A stretch of DNA of 64,000 bases from an uncultured Flavobacteriaceae bacterium (GTDB lineage Bacteria; Bacteroidota; Bacteroidia; Flavobacteriales; Flavobacteriaceae): assembly GCA_905182295.1 (NCBI GenBank), contig CAJJAZ010000007.1:1-64000 (forward strand), written 5' to 3'. The notes under the pieces were generated by a model that was not told where the DNA came from, did not search any database, and was given only the letters and a program-made list of their open reading frames with translations. Position 1 is the first letter of the stretch; each line of letters starts with the position of its first letter. Of this stretch, positions 51,858 to 60,979 are shown piece after piece. Position numbers and translations under genes: made by a program.

Positions 51858-52749
51858 CTAAGAGTGTTTTTTTAAGGGCTTCGTATTCTGCTTGATCTTT
51901 AAAGTGAAGGCTAATTTTTCCTGCGCCTTTGGCCGATGCCGCAATGGCAATCTTCACTTGAAATTTTTTCTGAAATTCAGTGGCATCTGCTTTAGCGAAA
52001 GAAGGTATTTTACTTTCTGATTTTGGAATAGATTGAACCCCTGGTTGTTGGAACTTCCTAACCGCTTCTTCCGTATCTCTTACAGATAAGTGATTCTTCA
52101 CGATTAATTCGTATAATTTTATTTGGTCTTTGGAGTCGCTAATGTTTACCAAAGCCCTTCCATGACCCATACTCAAAAAACCATCCCTAATACCCGTTTG
52201 AACAATAGGGTCTAGTTTCAGCAGTCTCATATAATTGGTTACTGTAGACCGTTTTTTGCCAACCCTTTCACTCATTTTCTCTTGGGTCAGTTGAATTTCC
52301 TCCAACAATCTTTGGTAAGAAAGTGCAATCTCAATGGGATCTAAATCTTGCCTTTGAATATTTTCTACCAAAGCCATTTCTAAAGATTCTTGGTCGTTGG
52401 CAATTCTAATATAAGCAGGAATTGTTTTTAATCCTACCAGCTTACTGGCCCTAAACCTCCGCTCTCCTGAGACCAATTGGAATTGATTAAAGTCTATTTT
52501 TCTTACTGTGATGGGTTGAATCACACCAAGTTCTCTAATAGATCCAGCCAATTCTTCTAAGGATTCTTCATTGAAATTAGATCTGGGTTGAAAAGGATTC
52601 ACCTCAATACTACTTATGTCTAAAGCCACAATATTACCTACTAACTTTGAGGCATTTTTGTCTGCTACAGATCTAATGTCGTTTTCAGGGTCTTTAAGTA
52701 GGGCAGATAATCCCCTTCCTAAAGCCTGTTTTTTTGTCGCTTTAGCCAT
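51850..52749 (-). CDS. parB: chromosome partitioning protein ParB
   Basis: 299 residues. N-terminal ParA-interaction segment LGRGLSALL, CTPase/ParB core with EVNPFQPRSNF, SGERRFRASKLVGL and LVENIQRQDLDPIE, then the helix-turn-helix around LTQEKMSERVGKKRSTVTNYMR and a C-terminal dimer domain. It loads at parS and spreads. I found no perfect parS (TGTTTCACGTGAAACA) in this window. It is one base from parA. Confidence 0.95.
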   Translation of the reverse strand: MAKATKKQALGRGLSALLKDPENDIRSVADKNASKLVGNIVALDISSIEVNPFQPRSNFNEESLEELAGSIRELGVIQPITVRKIDFNQFQLVSGERRFRASKLVGLKTIPAYIRIANDQESLEMALVENIQRQDLDPIEIALSYQRLLEEIQLTQEKMSERVGKKRSTVTNYMRLLKLDPIVQTGIRDGFLSMGHGRALVNISDSKDQIKLYELIVKNHLSVRDTEEAVRKFQQPGVQSIPKSESKIPSFAKADATEFQKKFQVKIAIAASAKGAGKISLHFKDQAEYEALKKTLLGD

Positions 52750-52750
52750 A

Positions 52751-53524
52751 TTATATTTTATCCTTATTTTTTTTCAATAATTCTTCTGCTAGGTTTAGAT
52801 AATTGGCGGCGCCTTTACTACTAGCATCGTATTTAATAATACTCTCTCCAAAGCTTGGGGCTTCACTCAAACGAACATTTCTTTGTATAATCGTTTCAAA
52901 AACCATTTCGCTAAAGTGTTTTCTGACCTCCTCTACGACCTGGTTAGATAACCTTAGTCTTGAATCATACATAGTGAGTAATAGGCCCTCAATGTCTAAA
53001 TCTGGGTTGTGAATTTTCTGTACGCTTTTAATAGTGTTTAGTAATTTTCCTAAACCTTCCAAAGCAAAGTATTCACATTGTATTGGGATTAAAACAGCGT
53101 GTGCAGCGGTAAGCGCATTAAGGGTGAGTAAGCCTAATGATGGCGCACAATCAATTAAGATGTAATCATAAAGATCCAGAATTGGTGCAAGGGCTTTTTT
53201 GAGCATGTATTCTCTCTCTTCAACGTCTACCAGTTCAATTTCAATAGCAACCAAATCAATGTGAGAGGGTATGAGGTCTACATTTGGAGAGCTTGTTTTT
53301 ATAATAGTCTCTTGGGCTAAAGCGGTGAGTTCTAACAATTGATAGGTCCCCAATTGTACTTCTTGAACATCTATTCCTAGACCAGAAGACGCGTTGGCTT
53401 GTGGGTCTGCATCTATTAAAAGCACTTTTTTTTCAAGTACCCCTAATGAAGCAGCGAGATTCACTGTCGTAGTTGTTTTTCCTACGCCTCCCTTCTGGTT
53501 GGCAATAGCAATTATTTTACCCAT
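52751..53524 (-). CDS. parA: chromosome partitioning ATPase ParA (Soj)
   Basis: 257 residues. The deviant Walker A KGGVGKTTTTVNLAASLG (K11 and K16) is at the N-terminus, then LLIDADPQANASSGLG and the switch region YDYILIDCAPSLGLLTLNAL. It has no N-terminal HTH, so it is the small chromosomal type. It is first in the parA-parB-DUF5683-dapB-lepB cluster. Two direct repeats lie in its upstream gap (53541-53576). Confidence 0.95.
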   Translation of the reverse strand: MGKIIAIANQKGGVGKTTTTVNLAASLGVLEKKVLLIDADPQANASSGLGIDVQEVQLGTYQLLELTALAQETIIKTSSPNVDLIPSHIDLVAIEIELVDVEEREYMLKKALAPILDLYDYILIDCAPSLGLLTLNALTAAHAVLIPIQCEYFALEGLGKLLNTIKSVQKIHNPDLDIEGLLLTMYDSRLRLSNQVVEEVRKHFSEMVFETIIQRNVRLSEAPSFGESIIKYDASSKGAANYLNLAEELLKKNKDKI

Positions 53525-53540
53525 CTATATTCTCTAGTTA

Positions 53541-53576
53541 GGCTATAAAAATACAATTATTTAAGCGGCTATAAAA
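53541..53576. repeat. direct repeat GGCTATAAAA x2 upstream of parA
   Basis: GGCTATAAAA occurs at 53541-53550 and 53567-53576, start-to-start 26 bases, in the 101-base gap before parA. The minus-strand reading TTTTATAGCC could overlap the promoter; TATTTTTA is present beside the first copy. Confidence 0.4.
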
Positions 53577-53625
53577 GGAGAATTTGTTAACAGAAAGTGA
53601 ATATTTAATTCCTTAATGGAAAAGC

Positions 53626-55770
53626 TTATTCAAGCTCAGATGCTAGAATTTCAAGGAGTTCTATTGCTGTTTTTGCCATGGGTACACCAGGGCCAAAAAC
53701 AGCTTTAGCGCCATTTTCTTTTAAGATAGCAATGTCTTTTATTGGGATTATTCCACCTAGGACAATTTTAATGTCAAAAGCGTTGGCTTTTTTTAAGGCC
53801 AATTGTAAATCTTGTAGGATTGTTTTGTGCCCTCCAGCCAGGGAAGAAATTCCCAAGAAATGCACATCGTTTTCTATGGCTTGTTTCACCGCATTTTCTG
53901 CCGTTTGAAACAAGGGACCTAGATCTACATCAAAGCCAATGTCTGCGAGTGAAGTTGCGACAATCTTTATGCCTCTATCGTGACCGTCTTGGCCAATTTT
54001 AGCTAACATAATTCTGGGTCTTCTACCAGAGCAACGCAAGTAATCTTGCACTTTCTCTCGTGCGAGTTCAAATGTTTTGTCTGATTTAATTCCTTTCGAA
54101 TACACCCCTGAAAATAAATGTTGTTTGGCTTTATAGCGTCTAAAAACTTGCTCTAAAGCTTGGCTTATTTCCCCTAAAGTAGCTCTTTTTCTAGCAGCAA
54201 TTACAGACAAGTGGAGTAAATTCCCCGAGAGACCCATCTTTTCTAGGCTAGTAGTAGTTTCCCTTGAATCAGTATCGAGAATCTTTTTAGCGGCTATTTC
54301 AATCTCAAGTAGCGCAAGTTTTACTGCGGATTCATCCCGCTGAGACTTGAGTTGTTTGAGTTGTTGTTTTTGCTTTTCAAGCACTGCTAAATTGTCAATC
54401 TCTAAATGATCAATAGGGGGTTCCATTTCATCATTAAAAGCATTTACGCCCACAAGAATATCTGAGCTATTGTCAATATTGGCTTGCTTTAATGTAGCAG
54501 CCTCTTCAATACTTGTCTTTGCTTTTCCCTCTTTAATCCATTGTATTATACCGCCCTCTTTGTCAATATCTGACAGTATTTTCTCAGTTTCAGCAATAAG
54601 ATCTGCAGTCTTTTGTTCTACTAAAAGGCTACCACCCAATGGATCTATGATTTCTTTAATACCAGATTCTTCTTGAAGAAATATTTGGGTGTTTCTGGCT
54701 ATACGGGCAGAAAAATCAGTGGGTAATGCAATGGCCTCATCTAAAGCATTGGTGTGTAAACTTTGGGTGCCTCCTAATACCGCAGCCATAGCCTCTACGG
54801 TTGTTCTGGTCACATTGTTAAAAGGGTCTTGTGCTGCCAAGCTCCAACCACTTGTTTGACAATGTGCTCTTAGCATTAATGACTTGAGGTTCTTGGGATT
54901 CCACTGCTGCATTTTACTAGCCCAAATGGTTCTGGCTGCCCTCAGTTTTGCAATTTCCGCTACAGGGTCCATGCCAATTCCCCAGAAGAAAGATAATCTG
55001 GGAGCGAATTGATCTATTTCCAAACCTGAATCTATCCCTAATTTCACATATGCGAGCCCATTGGCTATAGTATAAGCCAATTCCTGTGCTGTTGTTGCTC
55101 CTGCCTCTTGCATGTGGTATCCGGAGATGCTAATGCTATTGAATTTAGGCATTTGTGCTGCCGTGTATTGAAATATATGTGAAATAATTTGCAAAGACGG
55201 TGCCGGGGGGTATATGTAAGTGTTGCGCACCAAGAATTCTTTTAAAATGTCATTTTGTATGGTACCACTCAAAGATTTCAATGGAGTTCCTTGTTCTTCT
55301 GCTGCCACAATATAAAAAGCCATTATGGGAAGTACTGCGCCATTCATAGTCATAGAAACGGACATTTGATCTAAAGGGATGTCTTTAAAAAGTCGCTTCA
55401 TGTCTTCTACAGAATCTATGGCTACACCGGCTTTACCCACGTCTGCTCTAGCCAATACATGGTCAGAATCATAGCCTCGGTGGGTGGGAAGATCAAAAGC
55501 TATAGACAGCCCTTTTTGTCCTCCTTTTAGGTTTTTTTTATAAAAATTATTGCTTTCCTCTGCGGTAGAAAAACCAGCATACTGACGAATAGTCCAAGGC
55601 TTGTGCAAGTACATTCTGCTGTGGAGACCTCTGGTAAAAGGAGGAAAACCTGCCGCATTTCCTTTAATATTAACAAGCGTATCTATTTCTTTAAATTCCT
55701 TTAACGGAGTTTCTGGAGACAGATTCTTGTCTATATTTAAATATGCAATAGCGTCTCTACTGATTTTCAT
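53626..55770 (-). CDS. mutB: methylmalonyl-CoA mutase, large (catalytic) subunit
   Basis: 714 residues. The TIM-barrel acyl-CoA domain has FPPFTRGLHSRMY, the conserved TIRQYAGFSTAEESN and FDLPTHRGYDSDH; the C-terminal B12 domain has DGHDRG at 595-600 with the cobalt-ligand His597, and then GISSLAGGH and VLGGIIP. It interconverts methylmalonyl-CoA and succinyl-CoA with adenosylcobalamin. The start overlaps the small subunit by 14 bases. No epimerase or MeaB chaperone is nearby. Confidence 0.95.
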   Translation of the reverse strand: MKISRDAIAYLNIDKNLSPETPLKEFKEIDTLVNIKGNAAGFPPFTRGLHSRMYLHKPWTIRQYAGFSTAEESNNFYKKNLKGGQKGLSIAFDLPTHRGYDSDHVLARADVGKAGVAIDSVEDMKRLFKDIPLDQMSVSMTMNGAVLPIMAFYIVAAEEQGTPLKSLSGTIQNDILKEFLVRNTYIYPPAPSLQIISHIFQYTAAQMPKFNSISISGYHMQEAGATTAQELAYTIANGLAYVKLGIDSGLEIDQFAPRLSFFWGIGMDPVAEIAKLRAARTIWASKMQQWNPKNLKSLMLRAHCQTSGWSLAAQDPFNNVTRTTVEAMAAVLGGTQSLHTNALDEAIALPTDFSARIARNTQIFLQEESGIKEIIDPLGGSLLVEQKTADLIAETEKILSDIDKEGGIIQWIKEGKAKTSIEEAATLKQANIDNSSDILVGVNAFNDEMEPPIDHLEIDNLAVLEKQKQQLKQLKSQRDESAVKLALLEIEIAAKKILDTDSRETTTSLEKMGLSGNLLHLSVIAARKRATLGEISQALEQVFRRYKAKQHLFSGVYSKGIKSDKTFELAREKVQDYLRCSGRRPRIMLAKIGQDGHDRGIKIVATSLADIGFDVDLGPLFQTAENAVKQAIENDVHFLGISSLAGGHKTILQDLQLALKKANAFDIKIVLGGIIPIKDIAILKENGAKAVFGPGVPMAKTAIELLEILASELE

Positions 55771-57145
55771 CTAGGTCTTTTAAAGCTTTTTGTTCAAAGT
55801 AAGTAGCGTATCTCTTTGGAATTATGGGTGCAATGAGGGTTTTTCTTTTGTCTATTCTTAAAAATGGGTACTTTTCAAAAGTCAGTCCTTCCATCTCAAA
55901 CAATAGATTTGCACCCAAAAGGGATCTTTTTCCTGAGCGGTATAATTCCATTTGCTTTTCAAATTGAAGGTGTATGGCTTTTTGAATACTATTGTTTTTA
56001 AGTCCAGCAATTAAACCTCCATTAGCCTCAGTGCTCTTAAAAATTGATAAAGCTTTTTCGGCAATTTCAAAAGCAATATGCGCTATGGCAAAACTTCCTA
56101 TTACAGGGTCTTTTGTTCCAGACAATCCACATTCATGTTTTAAAATAAGCATCTGATTAATAGACAAACGATCACTGTAGGGATGGCTTTTTTTGTGAAT
56201 GTGGTCAAAGGCTAGCCCATATAAATTATGACAATTCCCTAAGATTCCAGCCATTAAACTACTGGTGTTTCTAATCAGGTTATGGTTGTTCTGAAAGAGT
56301 GTTTGGTCAATTTTTGAAGGTTGAGTACTCAGCTCAAAAGGAGTGTTAAATTGGTAAAGTTTCTTTAAATTATCCCAGAGTATTTCAAAGGCTTTAAGTT
56401 TACTTATCTCCATAAAGAAATCCGAGGATCTCGTGTTAAAAATAAACTCAAAAGTTTGTACCCGATCCAATAGTTTTTTTTCAGATAGCAGTAATATATA
56501 TTCGTGTGCATGGGCTAATGCATAAGCCAGTTGTTGTGAAATACTGGCTCCAGCACTTTCAATACTCCTAGTGTCTATCAAAAGCCTAGGGTTTTGACTA
56601 AGTGACACTAATTGGCAGACTAAGTCCAAATCTTCTTGTTGATTGGACCACCAATTTCCAGTCGTAAAAAACTGACTGATCGGATCTAATTGAATGCGGC
56701 AGGACTTTATTAAATCAGTATTTAAATGCCCTATAAAATTTTTAAGTTGTTTAGAATTTGCTTTTTGTAATTCAAAATTAAGGGACTTGTTTTTAGGTAT
56801 TTGCTTCGTTAGATCCAGTGGGTTTTCTATATTTTCTTGAACGAGAAATTTCACCTGGTCACATCCCTTCTCAAAGCTCCATAACGCTTTTTCAACAGAC
56901 ATTTTGCTGTTGTTACAAAACACTTCAATACCAATATGAAACGGCTGATTGTCTTGCGTATTGAGATTAAAATTTTCAGGGAGGTCTTCGTGAGTATAAA
57001 AGGGTTTTGTTTTTATGCCATCTGAACTTTCACGAAGCATGTGTTCATTGTAATCTGCTCCATCTAATTCATATTGAATTCTCTGTTTCCAAGCTTTTCC
57101 GGAAACAGGGGAAAAAATAGATGTATGGGCGCCCTGTTTATTCAT
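55757..57145 (-). CDS. mutA: methylmalonyl-CoA mutase, small subunit
   Basis: 462 residues. It follows the barrel layout of the large subunit in a degenerate form (for example ISQQLAYALAHAHEYI and DPVIGSFAIAHIAFEIAEKAL) and has no B12-binding DGHDRG motif. In heterodimeric mutases this is the non-catalytic partner of MutB. It overlaps MutB by 14 bases and the FtsB-like gene by eight bases, so all three are translated from one message. It is shorter than the Propionibacterium-type small subunit (about 640). Confidence 0.88.
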   Translation of the reverse strand: MNKQGAHTSIFSPVSGKAWKQRIQYELDGADYNEHMLRESSDGIKTKPFYTHEDLPENFNLNTQDNQPFHIGIEVFCNNSKMSVEKALWSFEKGCDQVKFLVQENIENPLDLTKQIPKNKSLNFELQKANSKQLKNFIGHLNTDLIKSCRIQLDPISQFFTTGNWWSNQQEDLDLVCQLVSLSQNPRLLIDTRSIESAGASISQQLAYALAHAHEYILLLSEKKLLDRVQTFEFIFNTRSSDFFMEISKLKAFEILWDNLKKLYQFNTPFELSTQPSKIDQTLFQNNHNLIRNTSSLMAGILGNCHNLYGLAFDHIHKKSHPYSDRLSINQMLILKHECGLSGTKDPVIGSFAIAHIAFEIAEKALSIFKSTEANGGLIAGLKNNSIQKAIHLQFEKQMELYRSGKRSLLGANLLFEMEGLTFEKYPFLRIDKRKTLIAPIIPKRYATYFEQKALKDLDENQ

Positions 57146-57467
57146 CTAAAATACTGTCTTGGTATTCTATAATAAAGACAGCTTCATTCTTCTTTTTAAG
57201 GAAGTAACGTTCTCTTGCGAATTTTTCCATGGCTTCATCTGAAGATAAATTCTTGAGGGCTTTCCTGTCTTTATCTATCTCCCCTTCAAGGTACTCCTTT
57301 TCAGCTTCTAAATTTTCAATTTGAACGCGTAGTTCTTTTTGAATAAGGAAAGAATTGGTGTCAAAAAAAAACATCCAAACTAAAAAAGCACTCAAAATAA
57401 GCACGTAAAGGTTGGTCACAAAAGAGACCCATTTTTTCTGTCTGAATTGTTTTAATTTTTTAAGCAT
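57138..57467 (-). CDS. septum formation initiator (FtsB/DivIC-like)
   Basis: 109 residues: a short basic cytoplasmic tail (LKQFRQKKW), one membrane helix (about 17-33, VTNLYVLILSAFLVWMFF), then a periplasmic coiled coil (IENLEAEKEYLEGEIDKDRKAL) and the FARERYFLKKKNE segment typical of FtsB/DivIC. It takes part in the divisome with FtsL and FtsQ. Its stop overlaps mutA by eight bases; udk lies 22 bases upstream. Confidence 0.9.
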   Translation of the reverse strand: MLKKLKQFRQKKWVSFVTNLYVLILSAFLVWMFFFDTNSFLIQKELRVQIENLEAEKEYLEGEIDKDRKALKNLSSDEAMEKFARERYFLKKKNEAVFIIEYQDSILDE

Positions 57468-57489
57468 GGGCTCCTTTTAAACTTTGCAG

Positions 57490-58098
57490 CTAATTTAATT
57501 TATCATTGACAATAGTTCTCACAATATCTACAGCTACCGTATTGTAATGGTTGTTTGGTATAATAATGTCTGCAAATTCTTTGGCAGGTTCTATAAATTG
57601 GTCGTGCATGGGCTTTAAAGTAGTTTGGTATCTATTTAAAACTTCCTCTAAGTTACGGCCCCGTTCTTGTAGGTCTCTTTTTAGTCGCCTCATCAGACGT
57701 TCGTCTGAATCTGCATGTACAAATATTTTAATATCAAAAAGATCCCTTAATTCAGGGTGGCTCATGATTAAAATGCCCTCTACTATCATCACTTTTCTAG
57801 GGTGCGTTTTAACCGTATTTTTAGTTCTGTTATGTGCAACAAAAGAATATTCGGGTTGTTCAATACTGTCTCCTTTTTTCAAGGCTTCTAAATGAGCTGC
57901 TAACAGGTCAAAATCAATGGAGTTTGGGTGGTCAAAATTTACTTTAACCCTTTCTTCCATACTTAAATGGCTCAAATCATTGTAGTAGGAATCTTGTGAA
58001 ATTACCCCCACTTCATTTTCAGGAAGTTCATTGATGATTTGGTTTACTACAGTTGTTTTTCCACAGCCTGTACCTCCTGTAATTCCAATGATGAGCAT
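57490..58098 (-). CDS. udk: uridine kinase
   Basis: 202 residues. P-loop GGTGCGKTT at 8-16, then SQDSYYNDLSH, NFDHPNSIDFDLL, the VMIVEGILIM strand and RRLKRDLQERGR. It phosphorylates uridine and cytidine in pyrimidine salvage. It is first in the leftward set udk, ftsB-like, mutA, mutB; a TATTTTTG box lies 15 bases before the ATG. Confidence 0.94.
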   Translation of the reverse strand: MLIIGITGGTGCGKTTVVNQIINELPENEVGVISQDSYYNDLSHLSMEERVKVNFDHPNSIDFDLLAAHLEALKKGDSIEQPEYSFVAHNRTKNTVKTHPRKVMIVEGILIMSHPELRDLFDIKIFVHADSDERLMRRLKRDLQERGRNLEEVLNRYQTTLKPMHDQFIEPAKEFADIIIPNNHYNTVAVDIVRTIVNDKLN

Positions 58099-58113
58099 AA
58101 TTTATATTTTTTT

Positions 58114-58121
58114 CAAAAATA
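58114..58121 (-). promoter_or_regulatory. -7 box TATTTTTG for the udk operon
   Basis: TATTTTTG on the minus strand ends 15 bases before the udk ATG. No convincing -33 element was found. Confidence 0.5.
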
Positions 58122-58159
58122 GCAATAACAAACTAAATTTAAGCGAAATATTACAAAGA

Positions 58160-58234
58160 CTACTGCCTTTGATTTAAAAAGGCATTGAATGCTTTTTTAT
58201 GATCCGAGCACAACGCATGTAAGCTGCTAACCCA
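58160..58234 (-). pseudogene. C-terminal remnant of an enoyl-CoA hydratase (crotonase)
   Basis: One minus-strand frame in the gap between udk and anmK reads WVSSLHALCSDHKKAFNAFL-NQRQ and then a TAG stop at 58160-58162 (24 residues). The pattern L-x-x-L-C-x-(S)-x-D-H-K-x-A-F-x-A-F-L-x-x-R is the C-terminal end of crotonase-family proteins. Upstream the frame hits TAA at 58235-58237 and no crotonase start or core is present. So it looks like the decayed end of a lost gene. The same DNA holds the hairpin at 58176-58198. Confidence 0.5.
58176..58198 (-). terminator. terminator-like hairpin downstream of anmK
   Basis: AAAAAGGCAT and ATGCTTTTTT pair around TGA and are flanked by A/T runs on both sides. 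On the minus strand it lies 65 bases past the anmK stop. It overlaps the codons for the crotonase remnant, so it may be an accident of that sequence or a remnant reused as a terminator. Confidence 0.5.
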
Positions 58235-58263
58235 TTATTGCTATGGTGTTTTATCACAGCGTT

Positions 58264-59376
58264 TTAAAGTGGATTAAAAATAAGGCCGCAAGAGCTGTCT
58301 TTAATAGCACCAGTAACACTTTTATAACAATTTAGTTTGGCCTGTATTTTTAGATATCCCATAAATGCAAATATCAGGGCTTCTTTAAACGCCACAATTT
58401 CTTTATTACCTATGTCTATGCTAGCCAAGGGCTGTAGCTTTTCCGAAAGACAGTGCACTAAAAATTGGTTGAATGCACCACCACCGCTCAATAAGATTTT
58501 ATCGCCATTTTCTAGACTAGGCGCTATAGACCTAAACATTTGGTGCGCTATATGACTAACCGCTGTATGAAGCTGATCCTCAATGGAAGAGGTATTGTTT
58601 TCAAATAGAGGTTTCATATTTGCTTCATACCATTCTACCCCTAAAGATTTGGGAAAGGGCGCAGCATAATACGCTAACGCGTTTAACTGATCGTATAAAG
58701 CCTGATCTAACTTTCCATTGGCAGCTAATGCCCCATTGTGATCGTATTCGAGGCCTTTTTTACCAGCCAATTCATTCAGCAACATATTGGCTACCCCGAT
58801 ATCATAAGCTATGATGTTAGGCTCGTGTTCGTTTCCCTTATTTTGGTTTAATTTAATAGAAACATTGCTAATGCCCCCAATGTTTATGCAGTATTTGTAT
58901 TCATTAAATAAAAGGGCGTCTCCAATAGGGACTAGTGGCGCTCCCTGTCCACCAAGGGCAATATCTGTATTTCTAAAGTCTGCAATGACTGAAATTTGAG
59001 TTTCATTAGCTATAGCTTGTCCAGCGCCTAGCTGAAAAGAGTATCCCAGTTCAGGTCTATGAAATATAGTGTGTCCATGGCTGGCAATATAGTCACAGTC
59101 CAACTCGTTGGACGCTAAAAACAATCTAGTCTGTTGGCCCAACCAGTGGCCATATTGCTGATGTTTTTCCAATAAGATTTTGCTCGAATCGCTGTAAGCC
59201 GTTCGCAGCACAGTCTTCATTTCTGAGCTATAAGCCAAGGTTTCTGTCTTGAGTATTTTATACTGATATCCATTGCTTTTCGCATTTTGTTTAAAAGAGC
59301 AAAGGGCCATATCTAGACCATCTAGGGAGGTGCCAGACATGAGTCCTAAAAAAACCAGGTCTTTTTCTTTGTTCAT
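58264..59376 (-). CDS. anmK: anhydro-N-acetylmuramic acid kinase
   Basis: 370 residues from the ATG at 59376; an in-frame TTG two codons earlier is weaker. GLMSGTSLDGLDMALCSF is the family start with the ATP-binding SGTS; IADFRNTDIALGGQGAPLVPIGD and NIGGISNVS follow, and ILLSGGGAFN is near the end. It opens and phosphorylates 1,6-anhydro-MurNAc from wall turnover to MurNAc-6-phosphate. It lies 11 bases downstream of the GHL10 lipoprotein, so the two are co-transcribed; that supports a shared role in peptidoglycan recycling. Confidence 0.94.
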   Translation of the reverse strand: MNKEKDLVFLGLMSGTSLDGLDMALCSFKQNAKSNGYQYKILKTETLAYSSEMKTVLRTAYSDSSKILLEKHQQYGHWLGQQTRLFLASNELDCDYIASHGHTIFHRPELGYSFQLGAGQAIANETQISVIADFRNTDIALGGQGAPLVPIGDALLFNEYKYCINIGGISNVSIKLNQNKGNEHEPNIIAYDIGVANMLLNELAGKKGLEYDHNGALAANGKLDQALYDQLNALAYYAAPFPKSLGVEWYEANMKPLFENNTSSIEDQLHTAVSHIAHQMFRSIAPSLENGDKILLSGGGAFNQFLVHCLSEKLQPLASIDIGNKEIVAFKEALIFAFMGYLKIQAKLNCYKSVTGAIKDSSCGLIFNPL

Positions 59377-59387
59377 AATCAATTGCT

Positions 59388-60950
59388 TTATTGAAAATCT
59401 TCTTTATAAATTGAAAACGCTTTACTCAATTCATTGTAGCGATTTATCCCTTTTATAAAAGTAACTTTTGAATTTTTTATATGTACTAAACCATCATGAA
59501 TGGGTAAAATGGCTACAACCTCAGCCACAGTGTTGGTTTCATTGGTGGTGTATAAAACTAGCTTAGTTATGCTGGGATCAGTCACTTTGACGGTAAAGTT
59601 TTCTTCTGAAATTTTATTTGTAGTTGCCTTTAATGGGTAGCCTTCATTTGATGTGATCAATGGGGATAGGGGGGGGAGTACCCAGTCCTTAAAAGGGCCT
59701 TTCTTTAAAAGATTCACTACTTCCTGTAGCTTGGGTTGCATGAATGATTTTGCGCTAAAAATGATCTGACCTGTAATTTCTGACTGATTATTTCCATAGG
59801 TCAATTGGTCAATCATTTCACGGGGGTTTTCCCAAGCAGGATCTGAATTATTAAAAATTTTGTAGGCGCCATAACCAATATAGATATTCGATTTTTTCTT
59901 TTCTTTGGTCCACCAGTCTACCAGTGTTTTGTGAGCTGCAGGTGCAAAGTTCATACTCCAATACAATTGAGGCGCCAAATAATCAATCCATCCTTTTTCC
60001 ATCCAGACCAAAGGGTCTGCATACAGATCATCATAAGTAGTTTGCCCTGCGCGGGTATTAGATCCTCTAGGATCCGTATGGTTATTTTTCCAAACACCAA
60101 AAGGACTTACACCAAATGAAACCCAAGGCTTTTCACTTTTCACAGCACTTTGAATTCCTTTAATTAAACGGTTAATATTCTCCCTGCGCCAATCATTAAT
60201 AGGCTGTTCATTACCAAATTTCACAAAAGCCTCATGGTCTTTAAATAAAGCGCCTTTTGTTTTATAAGGATAGAAATAGTCATCTAAATGGATGCCGTCT
60301 ATATTGTAGCGTTGCGTAATGTCTTGCACAATGGTGATTAGATGTTGCTGTACTTCTGGAAGTCCGGGGTTGTAATAATATTTTGACCCATATGGAACCA
60401 TCCATTCAGGGTGTTTGTTGAAATCATGAGCCTCACTTAATAAGGAGGTATCCATTGTCATGGTAGCCCTATAAGGGTTAATCCATGCATGAAAATCCAT
60501 GCCATATTGGTGCGAAGTTTCAATGAGCCATTCTAATGGATCTATTTTTAACTTGGTGTTTTCTCCCTGTTTTCCTGTGAGGTATCTAGACCAAGGCGCC
60601 ATGGTAGTAGGGTAAAAGGCGTCTCCTGCTGTTCTTATTTGTACTATGACCGCATTAAAGTTCATTTTTTGATAAAATTTTAAGAGGTCTATATAGTCCT
60701 TTTGCATTTTTTCAAAAGAGTCATTTGGGTTTTTTGGCCAATCAATATTGGCTACAGTAGCAATCCAAACACCTCTAAATGCTCTTTTTGGGTCTTTAAA
60801 AGTAATATTTGAATCTTTTTCAAGGACCGTTTCAGCTTTGCTGTGTTTGGGAATTGTTGCTCCAAGACCTGTAGTTCTTTGCACACTACAAGAGGTGATT
60901 AGTAAGCTAAGAATACAGCTATAAAGAAAAAGTGATTTGGGTAGTTTCAT
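59388..60950 (-). CDS. GHL10 (DUF187) glycoside hydrolase-like lipoprotein
   Basis: 520 residues with a lipoprotein signal (LLITSC). The GHL10 barrel runs about 55-400: FRGVWIATVANIDWP, VIVQIRTAGDAFYPT, WINPYRATM, NIDGIHLDDYFYP (acidic residues at the end of a barrel strand) and VSFGVSPFGVWKN. A C-terminal Ig-like segment (about 425-515) follows. E. coli DigH (YddW), in this family, cleaves denuded peptidoglycan glycans. Pairing with anmK 11 bases downstream fits an enzyme that releases wall sugars. The call of cell-wall activity is inference. Confidence 0.88.
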   Translation of the reverse strand: MKLPKSLFLYSCILSLLITSCSVQRTTGLGATIPKHSKAETVLEKDSNITFKDPKRAFRGVWIATVANIDWPKNPNDSFEKMQKDYIDLLKFYQKMNFNAVIVQIRTAGDAFYPTTMAPWSRYLTGKQGENTKLKIDPLEWLIETSHQYGMDFHAWINPYRATMTMDTSLLSEAHDFNKHPEWMVPYGSKYYYNPGLPEVQQHLITIVQDITQRYNIDGIHLDDYFYPYKTKGALFKDHEAFVKFGNEQPINDWRRENINRLIKGIQSAVKSEKPWVSFGVSPFGVWKNNHTDPRGSNTRAGQTTYDDLYADPLVWMEKGWIDYLAPQLYWSMNFAPAAHKTLVDWWTKEKKKSNIYIGYGAYKIFNNSDPAWENPREMIDQLTYGNNQSEITGQIIFSAKSFMQPKLQEVVNLLKKGPFKDWVLPPLSPLITSNEGYPLKATTNKISEENFTVKVTDPSITKLVLYTTNETNTVAEVVAILPIHDGLVHIKNSKVTFIKGINRYNELSKAFSIYKEDFQ

Positions 60951-60979
60951 AAAGGCAAAATAGCAAAACGATTAAATAC

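Noticed and set aside
53880-53914. Inverted repeat CTTGTTTCA ... TGAAACAAG inside mutB, resembling split parS halves
   Set aside because: The halves are 17 bases apart, while parS is a continuous 16-bp palindrome. It is in coding sequence, so chance is the simpler explanation despite parAB being adjacent.
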